From: an uncultured Mucilaginibacter sp.
GTDB lineage: Bacteria; Bacteroidota; Bacteroidia; Sphingobacteriales; Sphingobacteriaceae
DNA: 34,403 nt
NCBI GenBank assembly: GCA_903915155.1
Contig: CAIWRU010000218.1
Location: forward strand, 1 to 34,403
Direction of reading: 5' to 3'
The notes below the pieces were generated by a model, which was not told where the DNA came from, did not search any database, and saw only the letters and a list, made by a program, of their open reading frames with translations. The translations under genes and the position numbers were made by a program. This document shows, in pieces, positions 23,600 through 31,551 of this stretch (the first letter of the stretch is position 1; every line of letters begins with the position of its first letter).

Positions 23600-24580
23600 A
23601 TGAGAAGAATATTATTTATCACCCTGTTAATTGTCGGCGCGGCTAATTTGCTGTTCGCGCAAAAAGCTCCCAAACCTGTTTCTATAAACGGCGCGCTTAG
23701 TGTGAAAGACGGGCAGGTTGTTAACCAGCACGGCGTCCCGCCGGAATTACATGGGCTTAGCTTTTCATGGAGCGTTTGGCAGGGGCGCAAATATTACAAC
23801 ACCAATGTTGTTGACTGGATATGCAAGGATTTTAAAGTATCGCTTATCCGTGCTTCGATGGCCGTACAGCCTGACCATGGTTATTTACAAGAACCGGATT
23901 CACAAAAGCAGCTGATTGTTAATGTGGTTGATGAGGCGATAAAGAAAGGTATTTATGTACTGATAGACTGGCACGACCATAACAGTTACCTTCATATACC
24001 GCAATCAAAACAGTTTTTTGGTGAGATGGCACAGAAATATAAAGGTGCACCTAACGTAATTTATGAAGTTTGGAACGAGCCAGAGCGTGTGAGCTGGGAT
24101 ACGGTGAAGAATTACGCCGTGCGGGTGATTACGGAGATACGTAAATACGATCCTGATAACCTGATAGTTGTTGGCAGCCCACATTGGGACCAGGACGTGG
24201 ATATTGCTGCTGTCAGCCCGATAACGGGATTTAAAAATATTGCTTACTCTTTCCATTTTTATGCCAGCGACCCAAACCACCAGGATGGATTACGTGCCAA
24301 AGCTGATAAGGCTATAAAAATGGGACTGCCATTATTAGTAACGGAATGGGGCGTGGGCGAAGCCAGCGGCAACGGCGTGTTCGACCTTGATGAGAATAAA
24401 AAGTGGGTTGACTGGTTAAAGCAAAACAAGTTAAGCTGGGTTAACTGGAACATAACTGATAAGGACGAAACTACTGCTTTGTTAAAACCAGGTGCATCGC
24501 CTGAAGGGGGATGGGAGCAGGGGGATCTGACACCTGATGGGGTTTATATTCACACCCTTTTGCAAGGGTTGAATAAGTAA
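23600..24580 (+). CDS. GH5 family endoglycanase (cellulase-like)
   Basis: A 326-residue secreted retaining endoglycanase of GH5, close to the GH5_2 bacterial endoglucanases. I chose the ATG at 23600 because it gives the signal peptide MRRILFITLLIVGAANLLFAQ; the frame opens earlier only at a TTG (23546). Seen: GLSFSWSVWQGRKYYN, VLIDWHDHNS with the conserved His, YEVWNEPE with the acid/base Glu160, YSFHFYAS, and LVTEWGVGEA with the nucleophile Glu249. Single catalytic domain, no binding module. The substrate may be cellulose, mixed-linkage glucan or mannan. Convergent with the esterase pair, suggesting a shared role in hemicellulose or glucan breakdown. Confidence 0.92.
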   Translation: MRRILFITLLIVGAANLLFAQKAPKPVSINGALSVKDGQVVNQHGVPPELHGLSFSWSVWQGRKYYNTNVVDWICKDFKVSLIRASMAVQPDHGYLQEPDSQKQLIVNVVDEAIKKGIYVLIDWHDHNSYLHIPQSKQFFGEMAQKYKGAPNVIYEVWNEPERVSWDTVKNYAVRVITEIRKYDPDNLIVVGSPHWDQDVDIAAVSPITGFKNIAYSFHFYASDPNHQDGLRAKADKAIKMGLPLLVTEWGVGEASGNGVFDLDENKKWVDWLKQNKLSWVNWNITDKDETTALLKPGASPEGGWEQGDLTPDGVYIHTLLQGLNK

Positions 24581-24587
24581 AGTTTTT

Positions 24588-24678
24588 GTCATGCCGAGCG
24601 ACAGCGAAGCATCTTCTGCGATTTATAGATTGCATACTTATCGCTTTTAGAAGATCCTTCGCTAGCGCTCAGGATGAC
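24588..24678. repeat. GTCAT..GAGCG inverted repeat
   Basis: Arms 24588-24617 and 24649-24678 match at 25 of 30 positions, with a 31-base loop. The outer ends read GTCAT/ATGAC. It fills the gap between the GH5 stop and the esterase stop and can fold into a long hairpin in either transcript, so it may act as a bidirectional terminator. Confidence 0.8.
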
Positions 24679-24685
24679 AAATCTT

Positions 24686-26263
24686 TTATTTCAGGGTTTC
24701 GTCAATCCCTTGCTTTACCAACGGCTCCATCACTTTATAGCCCGCTATATTGGGGTGTACCAGCGCGTCCTGCGCTAATTCTACCTTTAATCCCTTTTTT
24801 TCGTTTGCCATTGCCGACCAGTAATCAACATAAACCAAGTGATTTTTGGTTGCATAGGATTTTAGCCATTCATTAACTTTAACAATTTTTTCAGCCGGTT
24901 CCAGTCCCTTGTGCCATGAGAATTCAGTTGCAGGTAAAATAGAACCAATGATGGGTTTTATACCGCTGGCCTTAGCTAATTGCGCCATAGAGATAATATT
25001 GCCGTAAATGTTCTCAAGCGAGATATAGCCGGTATTTTGGGCAATATCATTAGTCCCCGCCTCAATAACAACTGCGACAGGGTGCAGGTTTATAACATCC
25101 TCGCGGAACCGCACCAGCATTTGCGACGAGGTTTGCCCGCCAATACCACGGCCTATATAACCATTGTTTTTAAAGAAATCAGGGTCCATATTGGCCCAGT
25201 TTTCGGTAATGGAATTGCCCATGAAAACCACGCGTTTTTCGCCGGGGGCAGGTGGGGGTAGTTTGGCATTATCATCCTCGTATTTTTTTATCCAGGGCCA
25301 GTCGTTGTGAACGCGATCTTCGACCCACTTCTGGTAATTCACCCAATTTTCGGCGTTTTTCATCGCCTCGGTCTTTTCGGTGCTGAGCGGTTTTAACAGG
25401 CCGAGGCTATTTAGCCAGTCGCTGTAGCGGTCGCGCCAGCTGTCGCTGGGCAGATTTTGTATGTTCATACCAAAGCCGTGGCCTCCTTTATTGTAAATGT
25501 GTATTTCAGCTTCGTGCTTTGAATTTACCCATGCTGTGTAAAGCATAGTGCTTAATGTTTCAAGCCCAAAGGTATCATCGCTGGCGGCAGCTATGAACAT
25601 GGGCGGCGCATCGGTTGGTATATTTTTTAGCAAGTCGGGCGAAAAACCGGGATATATAGCCGCTGAAAAATTCGGGCGGCTTGCTGCGGTATAATTGGTG
25701 GCGGTTGCAACTGCCAAATAGCCCCCGGCAGAAAAACCTATGAGCCCTATTTGATTAGGCGAAACATTATATTCTGTTGCGTGAACCCGTACATAAGTTA
25801 GGGCTGTTTGCGCGTCGGCGGTAGCCATGCCGGCTACAGTCGCTCGTTCCTGGTCAGACCCGCCTTTGCCACGGCTGTCAGTTTCTTGCTTGTATGGGTC
25901 GCCGCCCAAAGTATGCACGAGGCGATATTTTAGCAGGAAGGCGGTAATGCCTTTTTCCTGCAGCCATTTTACAACAGCGTAGCCTTCCTGCATAATAGAT
26001 AGCGACTGAAAACCACCGCCCGGGCAAACAATAACGGCCGTACCTGTAGCAGCTACGGCAGGGTCGGGTGGGTAAACGGTTAAGGTGGGTTTGCTCACAT
26101 TGAAAATGGTGTGGGCGTGGTACATGTTGCTGTCGTTCTCGGTTTCGCTCCATGTCCATTTTTCAGAACCGGGCGCTGGGCCGTTATAAAGCGGTATTAC
26201 TTTTTGCTGCGCCTTTGCCGTTATGGCGATGAGGAGAAGGAGGGCTATGGTTAGTTTTTTCAT
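24686..26263 (-). CDS. Two-domain esterase: alpha/beta hydrolase + SGNH hydrolase
   Basis: A 525-residue secreted enzyme with two hydrolase domains. Signal peptide at 1-19 (MKKLTIALLLLIAITAKAQ) from the ATG at 26263; the longer frame would start inside a repeat. Domain 1 (about 20-290) is an alpha/beta-hydrolase esterase: CPGGGFQSLS oxyanion region, Ser178 in GFSAGG, an Asp in AASDD (228/229), His261 in GGHGFG. Domain 2 (about 335-525) is SGNH: GNSIT with Ser350, GIGGQTSSQM, Asn404 in GTNDIA, and His502 in DALVHPN. The catalytic Asp of block V is one residue further from His than the usual DxxH. Likely role: removing acetyl groups from plant polysaccharide (inference). Tandem paralogue of the next gene upstream. 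Confidence 0.88.
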   Translation of the reverse strand: MKKLTIALLLLIAITAKAQQKVIPLYNGPAPGSEKWTWSETENDSNMYHAHTIFNVSKPTLTVYPPDPAVAATGTAVIVCPGGGFQSLSIMQEGYAVVKWLQEKGITAFLLKYRLVHTLGGDPYKQETDSRGKGGSDQERATVAGMATADAQTALTYVRVHATEYNVSPNQIGLIGFSAGGYLAVATATNYTAASRPNFSAAIYPGFSPDLLKNIPTDAPPMFIAAASDDTFGLETLSTMLYTAWVNSKHEAEIHIYNKGGHGFGMNIQNLPSDSWRDRYSDWLNSLGLLKPLSTEKTEAMKNAENWVNYQKWVEDRVHNDWPWIKKYEDDNAKLPPPAPGEKRVVFMGNSITENWANMDPDFFKNNGYIGRGIGGQTSSQMLVRFREDVINLHPVAVVIEAGTNDIAQNTGYISLENIYGNIISMAQLAKASGIKPIIGSILPATEFSWHKGLEPAEKIVKVNEWLKSYATKNHLVYVDYWSAMANEKKGLKVELAQDALVHPNIAGYKVMEPLVKQGIDETLK

Positions 26264-26279
26264 TTTTATGATCTTTTTT

Positions 26280-26362
26280 GTCATTGCGAGGGACGAAGCA
26301 ATCGCACACTTTGCATGGTGAATAAGCATAATTCGCGGTTGCCACGCTACGCTCGCAATGAC
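26280..26362. repeat. GTCATTGCGAG inverted repeat
   Basis: Arm 26280-26306 (GTCATTGCGAGGGACGAAGC..) and the complement of 26335-26362 (GTCATTGCGAGCGTAGCGTG..) share perfect 11-base ends and weaker inner pairing. It separates the two esterase genes, overlapping neither with the chosen starts. It belongs to a different family from the GTCAT..GAGCG repeat at 24588. Confidence 0.75.
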
Positions 26363-26372
26363 ATAGGTTATA

Positions 26373-27950
26373 TTATTTACTTTTTAATGCCTTATTAATT
26401 GCCTTTTCAGCAAGTGGTTCCATTACTTTGTAACCGGCAAGGTTTGGATGTAATCCTTCGTTGGTATAAGCCGGATTTAGTGCCTTATTATCGCCAACCA
26501 CCATCGCCGAATAATAATCGATGTAGCCGAAATGCATTTTTTCGGCATAAGCTTTTATCATTTTATTTAGGTCGATGATCTTTTGTACGGGGGCTATTGA
26601 TGGTCGCCATCCTATTTTTGCCGCAGGCATAACTGATGATAATACCACCTTGATATGGTTCTGATCTGCCAGTTCGGCCATTGAGCGTATATTGCCAAAG
26701 GTGTTCTCCAGTTTAATAGGGCCTGTGTTTTGGGCAATATCATTTATACCAGCAAGTATTACCACAACGGCGGGTTTCAGGTCGATCACATCTTCGCGAA
26801 AGCGTACCAGCATTTGCGGTGTGGTTTGGCCGCTGATACCACGGTCGATATACGGACGGCCATTAAAAAAGCCGGGATCGAGGTTGTACCAGCCTTCGGT
26901 AATGGAGTTGCCCATAAATACCACCCTTTTTTCATTGGGGTTAAGGTGGGTTATTATGCTGTCGTTCTTGTCTTTATAGTGCGATATTACGGCCCAATCG
27001 TTATGTGTAAGGTAATCCAGGAATTTGGTAAAATCGGCAGCTTGTTTGGCCGATGATTTTCCTTTACGTGGGAAAGCTGGTTCTACAAAGCCCTGCTGGT
27101 CCATCCATTCCATAAAACGGTCAGTCCAGGTATCGCTTTCAAGGCCTTGTGTTTTCATGCCAAAGCCATGCCCACCTTTTGAAAATATATGCAGTTCGGC
27201 ACTGTGTTTTGTTTTTATCCAGGTATCGTACAGTTCCACGCTGTATATTGATGACTGATCGTCACTCGCGCCAGCTAAAAACATGGGCGGCGCGTCCTGT
27301 GGTACATTTACCTGCATTTCAGGCGGGAAATAGGCATATACAGGGGCTACGAAGTCGGGTTTGTTTTCAGGGGTATATCCAAAGGCAGTTGCAGCAGCGA
27401 TAGTTCCGCCTGCGGAAAAGCCCATTATACCTATGCGTGATGGTGATATGCCATACTCGGCAGCATGTGCGCGTACATAGGCTATTGCCGCCCTGCCGTC
27501 ATCTACAGCTAATGGGGCAACTGGCGCTTGGTCGTGCAGTACACTATTAGCTTTCATTTTTGCCAGCATCTCTTTATAGGGGTCGTTGCCAAGGGTGTGC
27601 ATTAACCTGTATTCTAATAAAAAAGCGGTGATGCCCTTTTTTTGCAGCCATTTAGCCACGGCGTAACCCTCGTGCTCAATAGACAATGTTTGCAGACCGC
27701 CGCCGGGACAAATAATAACAGCTGTACCGGTGGGAGTAAAGGTGCTATCGGCGGGGTAAACGGTAAGTGTTGGGTGGGTAACGTTGTAAACCACGTTGCT
27801 GTGATATACGTTGTCGGCGCTTTCGCTTTGGTCCCAGTTCCAGCTTTCGGAGCCGGGCGCTGCGCCGTTGTATAGTTGTATTACTTTTTGCTGTGCACTT
27901 GCCGAAAGGGCAATCAACATAAGTAATAAAACCGGTAGCTTTTTATTCAT
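26373..27950 (-). CDS. Two-domain esterase: alpha/beta hydrolase + SGNH hydrolase (paralogue)
   Basis: A 525-residue secreted paralogue of the downstream esterase, the same length and domain order. Signal peptide 1-19 (MNKKLPVLLLMLIALSASA). Domain 1: CPGGGLQTLS, Ser179 in GFSAGG, Asp230/231 in GASDD, His261 in GGHGFG. Domain 2: GNSITEGW with Ser349, GISGQTTPQM, Asn403 in GINDIA, and His501 in NEGLHPN, where Glu498 stands in place of the usual catalytic Asp. The two copies share long identical runs (for example FREDVI, GYKVMEPL) but differ in the mid-domain insert after YRLMHTLG, which hints at different substrates. Probably co-transcribed with the downstream copy, 109 bases away across a repeat. 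Confidence 0.88.
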   Translation of the reverse strand: MNKKLPVLLLMLIALSASAQQKVIQLYNGAAPGSESWNWDQSESADNVYHSNVVYNVTHPTLTVYPADSTFTPTGTAVIICPGGGLQTLSIEHEGYAVAKWLQKKGITAFLLEYRLMHTLGNDPYKEMLAKMKANSVLHDQAPVAPLAVDDGRAAIAYVRAHAAEYGISPSRIGIMGFSAGGTIAAATAFGYTPENKPDFVAPVYAYFPPEMQVNVPQDAPPMFLAGASDDQSSIYSVELYDTWIKTKHSAELHIFSKGGHGFGMKTQGLESDTWTDRFMEWMDQQGFVEPAFPRKGKSSAKQAADFTKFLDYLTHNDWAVISHYKDKNDSIITHLNPNEKRVVFMGNSITEGWYNLDPGFFNGRPYIDRGISGQTTPQMLVRFREDVIDLKPAVVVILAGINDIAQNTGPIKLENTFGNIRSMAELADQNHIKVVLSSVMPAAKIGWRPSIAPVQKIIDLNKMIKAYAEKMHFGYIDYYSAMVVGDNKALNPAYTNEGLHPNLAGYKVMEPLAEKAINKALKSK

Positions 27951-28154
27951 AATTATTGTATATTGGGTTAATGGCTTTATTGGTTGCCAAGCTGCATAAA
28001 ATAATGCAACTGCAACGTAAAAATATGGATATATTCCGCATGCTAAAACAATTTCGCAATATTTAAAGATAACTTTTCGCTTTAGGCAAGCGTTTAATCA
28101 CAATACCCCGTTTAAAGAATAACACCCGCATGTATGGCACATACAAACCCGGCG

Positions 28155-28610
28155 ATGAATGTTAAAATTAGTATTTTTTTTATGCTGGTATTGACGGTGC
28201 TATCCTGCAAAACTCGTGTGAAAGAATATGTAAGCGATTGTAACGATGGCCGCGTATTTAAGCGCGTTAGTTTTACCCGCCTGGTTGATAGCCTTGGTTT
28301 TTATGATAAACATTATGTTGAGGTATCGGGCAGATACCAGCAGAGCAAGGATGAATCGGGTTTGTTTAATGATAGCCTGATAGTTGATAAGATTGATAAT
28401 AAAGCCATTTGGGTTGATTTTAGCCAGGAATGCCCCTTGTATTTAACAGGCACCCGCACCGGCTTTTTTGATTACGACAACAATAACGGGCAGCTAACCC
28501 CGGCGAATAATAAAACCATTATTATTCGCGGCGAAATAGATTGTAATAATAAAGGGCACTTGAAAGCATACAAAGGGGCTATTGTCCACGTCAGCTACGT
28601 TAAATTTTAG
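28155..28610 (+). CDS. Small lipoprotein, unknown function
   Basis: A 151-residue predicted lipoprotein. MNVKISIFFMLVLTVLSCK gives a lipobox ending at Cys18; an in-frame ATG seven codons upstream (28134) is also possible. The mature part has a beta-rich pattern (HYVEVSGRYQQSK, IWVDFSQECPLY, TIIIRGEIDC) that resembles a small OB-like or lipocalin-like barrel, but I recognise no family. It is alone between a divergent esterase and a convergent MBL-fold gene, whose stop is 5 bases away. Confidence 0.75.
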   Translation: MNVKISIFFMLVLTVLSCKTRVKEYVSDCNDGRVFKRVSFTRLVDSLGFYDKHYVEVSGRYQQSKDESGLFNDSLIVDKIDNKAIWVDFSQECPLYLTGTRTGFFDYDNNNGQLTPANNKTIIIRGEIDCNNKGHLKAYKGAIVHVSYVKF

Positions 28611-28615
28611 CCTGA

Positions 28616-29380
28616 TCAATTCACGTTAAGCTTCAAACCATCATAAGCAAGTTCGATACCTTGTGGTAATTGTTCGGATATCACTGAATGCAGTCCCAGG
28701 CGATGGCTGATGTGGGTAAGATAAGTTTTTTCGGCACCTACTTCGAGCGCGAAACTGAGGGCCTCATCTAGGGTAAAATGAGAAATATGGCTTTGGGTTT
28801 GGAGAGCGTTTATTACTAATGTTTTTGTGCCTCTTATTTTCTCGATCTCGCTTGGCGCAACTGTTTTTGCATCGGTTATATAGGTAAAATCGCCAATGCG
28901 GAAACCAAGTACAGGCAATTTATAGTGCATTACTTCAATGGGGATAAAATGCAGGCTGCCGATATCAAATGCCTCAAGGCCGATGGTATGCATATCCAAT
29001 TGCGGGATGCCGGGATATTTAAATTCGGCAAAAATATAGGCAAACTCACGCTTTAGGGCATCCTGTACACGCGGGGTAGCATAAACATCAATAGGCGAGT
29101 TTTGGCGGTAGTTGAACGCGCGTATATCGTCAAGCCCTGCTACATGATCCTTATGCTCATGGGTGAAAACTATGGCATCAAGGTGTTTTACCTTTTCGCG
29201 CAGCATCTGGTAACGGAAATCGGGACCTGAATCTATTACTATCACCTTGTCGTCGCTTTCGATCATGATAGATGAACGCAGGCGGTTATTGTGCTTGTCG
29301 GCCGAGGTGCAAACCTCGCAGTCGCAGGCAATAACAGGTACGCCCTGTGAAGTTCCGGTGCCGAGGAAAGTAACTATCAC
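28616..29380 (-). CDS. MBL-fold metallo-hydrolase (PhnP-like)
   Basis: A 254-residue metallo-beta-lactamase-fold phosphodiesterase-type hydrolase. Seen: FLGTGTSQGVPVIACDCEVC (5-24), a PhnP-like N-terminus with paired Cys, the metal motif THEHKDH (His74, His76, Asp78, His79), YITDAK and THISHRLG near the C-terminus. PhnP acts on cyclic phosphates; this branch has no assigned substrate. The start codon overlaps the stop of the 90-residue gene upstream by four bases (ATGA), which means translational coupling. Confidence 0.88.
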   Translation of the reverse strand: MIVTFLGTGTSQGVPVIACDCEVCTSADKHNNRLRSSIMIESDDKVIVIDSGPDFRYQMLREKVKHLDAIVFTHEHKDHVAGLDDIRAFNYRQNSPIDVYATPRVQDALKREFAYIFAEFKYPGIPQLDMHTIGLEAFDIGSLHFIPIEVMHYKLPVLGFRIGDFTYITDAKTVAPSEIEKIRGTKTLVINALQTQSHISHFTLDEALSFALEVGAEKTYLTHISHRLGLHSVISEQLPQGIELAYDGLKLNVN

Positions 29381-29649
29381 AGTTGCAGGTTGGTTTGTTT
29401 AAGCTGGTGTACAAATGCGGCCTGTTTATCGTCCAAAAGGTTAAAATCAAACTCCAGTTCGCGTGCCAGTTCGGCAATGGCCAGTATGCGGCTTTCGAGG
29501 TTGGAGAATTTATTTACCACAATTACCTTGCTGTTTTGCAGCAGGCAGGCGCCGGTTTTAAAGTTGCCTTTCTCGTACCGCACCTTGTAACCGGCTGTTT
29601 TTAGCAGCACTTCCAGTTTTTCGAGCGTATGATTGGTGAGGGATAGCAT
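29377..29649 (-). CDS. Small protein coupled to the MBL-fold gene
   Basis: A 90-residue soluble protein without a family I can name. It has an N-terminal helix (TNHTLEKLEVLLKTAGYKVRYEKGNF), a KTGACLLQNSKVIVVNKF beta segment with a lone Cys, and a C-terminal helical stretch rich in Glu and Leu. It precedes the MBL-fold hydrolase with an ATGA overlap, which suggests the two products work together. Real coding is supported by the overlap and the regular composition. Confidence 0.72.
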   Translation of the reverse strand: MLSLTNHTLEKLEVLLKTAGYKVRYEKGNFKTGACLLQNSKVIVVNKFSNLESRILAIAELARELEFDFNLLDDKQAAFVHQLKQTNLQL

Positions 29650-29805
29650 GGTTTTTCAAAAATAGTAAAACGCGGGGGCATTTTTATGGTTTTTGAGTCA
29701 TGAAATTGTTTAAAGTGGACGCTTGCATAATGCTGTAACATAAGTTATCCCGCATATTGTGCGAATAGACTCAAGGCAGTATAAAAGGTCGCTTTGTTTT
29801 TAAGT

Positions 29806-29833
29806 TCCCCCTTCAGGGGGCGGAGGGGGCTTA
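29806..29833 (-). terminator. Hairpin after pcm
   Basis: Minus strand CCCCC-TGAA-GGGGG (29820-29807) directly after the pcm stop codon, then AACTTAAAAA. It belongs to the same C/G-block repeat type as 13974-13987. No T run, so termination is uncertain. Confidence 0.45.
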
Positions 29834-30487
29834 CCACGCTTTATCGCCAACGAGCGGCACAAACCTAAAAGTATCCAACACGTGTTCTTCGTAATCATAT
29901 TCACCGGTTTTTAACACGGTTACCATTTTTTGCGATTTTTCATCGCCTACCGGGATGACGAGTATGCCGCCTATAACCAGTTGTGTTAATAAGGTATCGG
30001 GGATGATAGGTGCGCCTGCCGTTACTATTATTTTGTTGTAAGGGGCGTGTTCGGGTATGCCTTTGGAGCCATCGCCTAAAAAGAAATTGGGTTTATAGCC
30101 CATGAAGGGCAATACCTGTTTGGTGCGTTCGTATAACTTTTCCTGGCGCTCAATGGTATAGACTTTGGCACCGAGTTTCAGTAGAATGCAGGTTTGATAG
30201 CCGCAACCGGTGCCTATTTCCAATACTTTATCACCGGTTTTAATATGCAATAGTTCGGTTTGGTAGGCTACCGTATAAGGTTGCGAAATGGTTTGGCCCG
30301 CACCTATGGGGAAGGCAATATCCTTATAGGCCTGGTTCCAGAAAGTTTCATCAAAAAAGAAATGGCGGGGCACCATGCCAATCACGTTCAGCACGCGTTC
30401 ATCGGCAATGCCTTTCTTTTTTAATATCTCAACCAGTTTTTTACGTGCGCCTTGCTCGCGGTAATTATCGATATACTTATAAGCCAT
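29831..30487 (-). CDS. pcm: Protein-L-isoaspartate O-methyltransferase
   Basis: A 218-residue SAM-dependent repair enzyme that methylates L-isoaspartyl residues in aged proteins. Landmarks: VPRHFFFDE, FPIGAGQTISQPYTVA (substrate region), VLEIGTGCGYQT (motif I), VYTIERQEKL (motif II), GDGSKGIPEHAPYNKIIVTAGAP, and IPVGDEKSQKMV. Full family length. Stand-alone, with a hairpin directly after the stop codon. Confidence 0.95.
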   Translation of the reverse strand: MAYKYIDNYREQGARKKLVEILKKKGIADERVLNVIGMVPRHFFFDETFWNQAYKDIAFPIGAGQTISQPYTVAYQTELLHIKTGDKVLEIGTGCGYQTCILLKLGAKVYTIERQEKLYERTKQVLPFMGYKPNFFLGDGSKGIPEHAPYNKIIVTAGAPIIPDTLLTQLVIGGILVIPVGDEKSQKMVTVLKTGEYDYEEHVLDTFRFVPLVGDKAW

Positions 30488-30608
30488 TTGATAGCGAATA
30501 TAGCACAGATTTTATAGATAAAAGGGGTTTGCCAGGATGGCTGGCAGTATATATTTCAACACTGCTGATATACAGGAAAGATAGTTTTAAACAGTGGGTA
30601 TTTTGTAT

Positions 30609-31088
30609 TTAAGTTGCTGCATTCAGCACCTTGCACGTAGCCTTGTGCAATATTGGAAAATTGCATGAGTTGGCTATAAAACATTTTTTGTTTGCCTGCT
30701 CATGCAGCGCATTGGCTTCTTCTATCATTGATGCATCGCTTACTATAACGGCAGGGTGCAGGGTTACCTCGATAAAACGACCGCTGCCATCGGCGTTTTC
30801 GGTCATGATGCCGGTGGCGGCATCGGTATAGTCAACCACTATAACGCCTGCATCGGCACATAAATGCAGGTACCACAGCATGTGGCACGATGAAAGCGAA
30901 GCAACCAGCAGCTCTTCGGGGTTGTAGCGTTCCCTGTCGCCGCGGAAAGAGGAATCAGATGAAGCAGAGATGGTTGGTTTATCATCGGCACTTATTTCGT
31001 GATTTCTGCCGTATGCTTTATAAGCACTGGTGCCTGTGCCAAGGTTGCCGGTCCAGGTTACGGTTGTTTTATAAAAGTGACTGCTCAT
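30609..31088 (-). CDS. OsmC-family thiol peroxidase-like protein
   Basis: A 159-residue OsmC/Ohr-superfamily protein, homodimeric and cytosolic in relatives, reducing organic hydroperoxides. Seen: a W-T-G beta start (TVTWTGNLGTGTSAYKAYGR), NPEELLVASLSSCHMLWYLHLC with the first active Cys (SSCHM), and the second Cys in ANKKCFIANSCNFPI. The spacing fits the YhfA/OsmC side rather than Ohr. Physiological peroxide unknown. Independent gene with a -7 box upstream. Confidence 0.9.
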   Translation of the reverse strand: MSSHFYKTTVTWTGNLGTGTSAYKAYGRNHEISADDKPTISASSDSSFRGDRERYNPEELLVASLSSCHMLWYLHLCADAGVIVVDYTDAATGIMTENADGSGRFIEVTLHPAVIVSDASMIEEANALHEQANKKCFIANSCNFPILHKATCKVLNAAT

Positions 31089-31105
31089 AAGGTGGGATGT
31101 TTTTT

Positions 31106-31113
31106 CAAAATTA
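31106..31113 (-). promoter_or_regulatory. Possible -7 box for the OsmC-family gene
   Basis: Minus strand TAATTTTG matches TAnnTTTG, 17 bases before the ATG at 31088. No clear -33. Confidence 0.4.
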
Positions 31114-31159
31114 CAATTTAATTTAATATGGGTTAGTTATACTGCTGTGTTTTTAATGC

Positions 31160-31176
31160 CATGCTATTGTAGCATG
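31160..31176. repeat. Short perfect palindrome
   Basis: CATGCTA-TTG-TAGCATG, 7-bp arms and a 3-base loop, in the gap between the OsmC-family gene and the small lipoprotein gene. Could be a regulatory or structural element; it is too short to interpret. Confidence 0.4.
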
Positions 31177-31212
31177 TTGCCGGTTGCTAGCGTAATGGCT
31201 TAAAACACAACT

Positions 31213-31551
31213 ATGAACTATCCTAAGCTGCAACAATTAACCTTCTGTATGGTGATATTATTCGCCCTGGCCATTTTCTCATGCAAAAAAAATAACAATT
31301 CAGGGCAAGTGGTTACCGCCGATGCGACCATAATAAATTCAGGGCCTGTTGCTGCTGACGGATGTGGATGGGTAGTAAGAATAAACGGTTCGGACAGTAC
31401 CTATAGCCCGACAAACCTTGCTACCCAATATAAGATTGACAGCTTGCAGGTGCATATTACTTACAAGCGGCTTTCACAACGTTTTTCATGCGGTGCTATA
31501 GGCGGCGGCATACCTGCGATACAGATAAATGCCATCAGCAAAAAGAATTAA
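31213..31551 (+). CDS. Small Cys-containing lipoprotein, unknown function
   Basis: A 112-residue predicted lipoprotein: MNYPKLQQLTFCMVILFALAIFSCKK puts the lipobox Cys at 24. The mature part is a small beta-rich domain with ADGCGWVVRING near the start and RFSCGAIGG near the end; the two Cys may form a disulfide. The DGCGW type of motif recurs in Bacteroidota lipoproteins of unknown role. The stop codon overlaps that of priA by four bases on the opposite strand. Confidence 0.78.
   Translation: MNYPKLQQLTFCMVILFALAIFSCKKNNNSGQVVTADATIINSGPVAADGCGWVVRINGSDSTYSPTNLATQYKIDSLQVHITYKRLSQRFSCGAIGGGIPAIQINAISKKN

Noticed and set aside
26264-26329. Longer N-terminus for the downstream esterase
   Set aside because: The extension is the translated end of an interspersed repeat, and the ATG at 26263 gives a normal signal peptide.
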